The translations under genes and the position numbers were made by a program. Under the pieces are notes generated by a model. That model saw only the letters and a program-made list of their open reading frames with translations, made no database searches and was not told the origin of the DNA. From Alloboseaceae bacterium BT-24-1 (GTDB lineage: Bacteria; Pseudomonadota; Alphaproteobacteria; Rhizobiales; Beijerinckiaceae), in the NCBI GenBank assembly GCA_025846845.1, contig JAOYTL010000023.1, forward strand, positions 8,784 to 72,783: a DNA stretch of 64,000 bases. Reading direction: 5' to 3'. Of the stretch, positions 63,899 to 64,000 are shown one piece after another. Numbering within the stretch: position 1 is the stretch's first letter; each line of letters opens with the position of its first letter.

Positions 63899-64000
63899 TT
63901 ACACGGAAGCATAGCCTGCGTTTGTGAGGTAATTGGCGCATTCGGTCGGCGAGACGAGGTGGAGGAGGTCTCCGAGCTTTCGCCATGTGGCTTCGACGGT
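63899..64000 (-). mobile_element. IS630-type transposase, C-terminal end (runs off the window)
   Basis: The minus strand from the window edge reads TVEATWRKLGDLLHLVSPTE followed by CANYLTNAGYASV and a stop. This matches the end of IS630-family transposases (T-x-E-x-x-W, then S-P-x-E-C-x-N-Y-x-x-x-x-G-Y). Just outside it, TGCTTC and GAAGCA (about 63891-63910) may be part of the terminal inverted repeat, with a TA at the likely insertion point. The body of the element lies to the right. Confidence 0.7.

Overview
The window is high-GC DNA that looks like an alphaproteobacterium of the Hyphomicrobiales (Rhizobiales), plausibly Bosea-like. This is inferred from the rhizobial-order type III secretion operon, an IalB-family protein, an LktA-type giant two-partner adhesin and the general gene content. 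No rRNA or tRNA gene was seen, so the genus is not proven.

Layout. 1-1046: tail of a CpaD-like Tad pilus protein and a convergent TPR lipoprotein. 1100-9508: a type III secretion (T3SS) block. sctI-J-K-L-N-O-Q-R-S-T lie on the minus strand, mostly with 4-base start/stop overlaps; sctU lies on the plus strand, convergent with sctT, and lacks the NPTH autocleavage motif. 9509-10261: an AT-rich control region, a 54-aa protein and a strong hairpin. 10262-19471: one 3069-aa modular protein, the likely T3SS-associated giant effector or toxin. 19472-20275: a scar made of a serine-recombinase tail fused to a frameshifted SNF2-type helicase remnant.

20276-28467: a catabolic locus. It has a small ABM-fold protein, a TRAP transporter (dctM, dctQ, dctP), a TetR regulator, an aldehyde dehydrogenase, a GMC oxidoreductase, a tautomerase and an Lrp/AsnC regulator. 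Near-identical palindromes (AAACAWWTGTTT) lie in the dctP/tetR gap and just before the dehydrogenase gene, which suggests one TetR regulon importing and oxidising an alcohol or aldehyde-type substrate. 28569-31125: a decay zone with a C-terminally truncated ThDP enzyme, an orphan signal-peptide remnant and a histidine-kinase fragment.

31126-37459: an envelope-directed cluster read in two directions. Minus strand: a protein with three DUF4399 domains, a single-domain DUF4399 protein, and a pseudocaspase (catalytic Cys replaced by Ser) fused to a formylglycine-generating-enzyme-like domain. Plus strand: a caspase-family protein with His and Cys intact, and an OmpA-domain protein. 37625-41654: SDR, TetR, a probable winged-helix regulator and an MFS transporter.

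41945-63868: an IalB protein, a 6316-aa two-partner-secretion adhesin (TpsA), its TpsB transporter (TTG start overlapping the tpsA stop) and a SapC-family protein, tightly packed as one operon. TpsA carries twelve 240-bp repeats in perfect register, four helical repeats and four close cysteine pairs. The right edge enters an IS630-type transposase.
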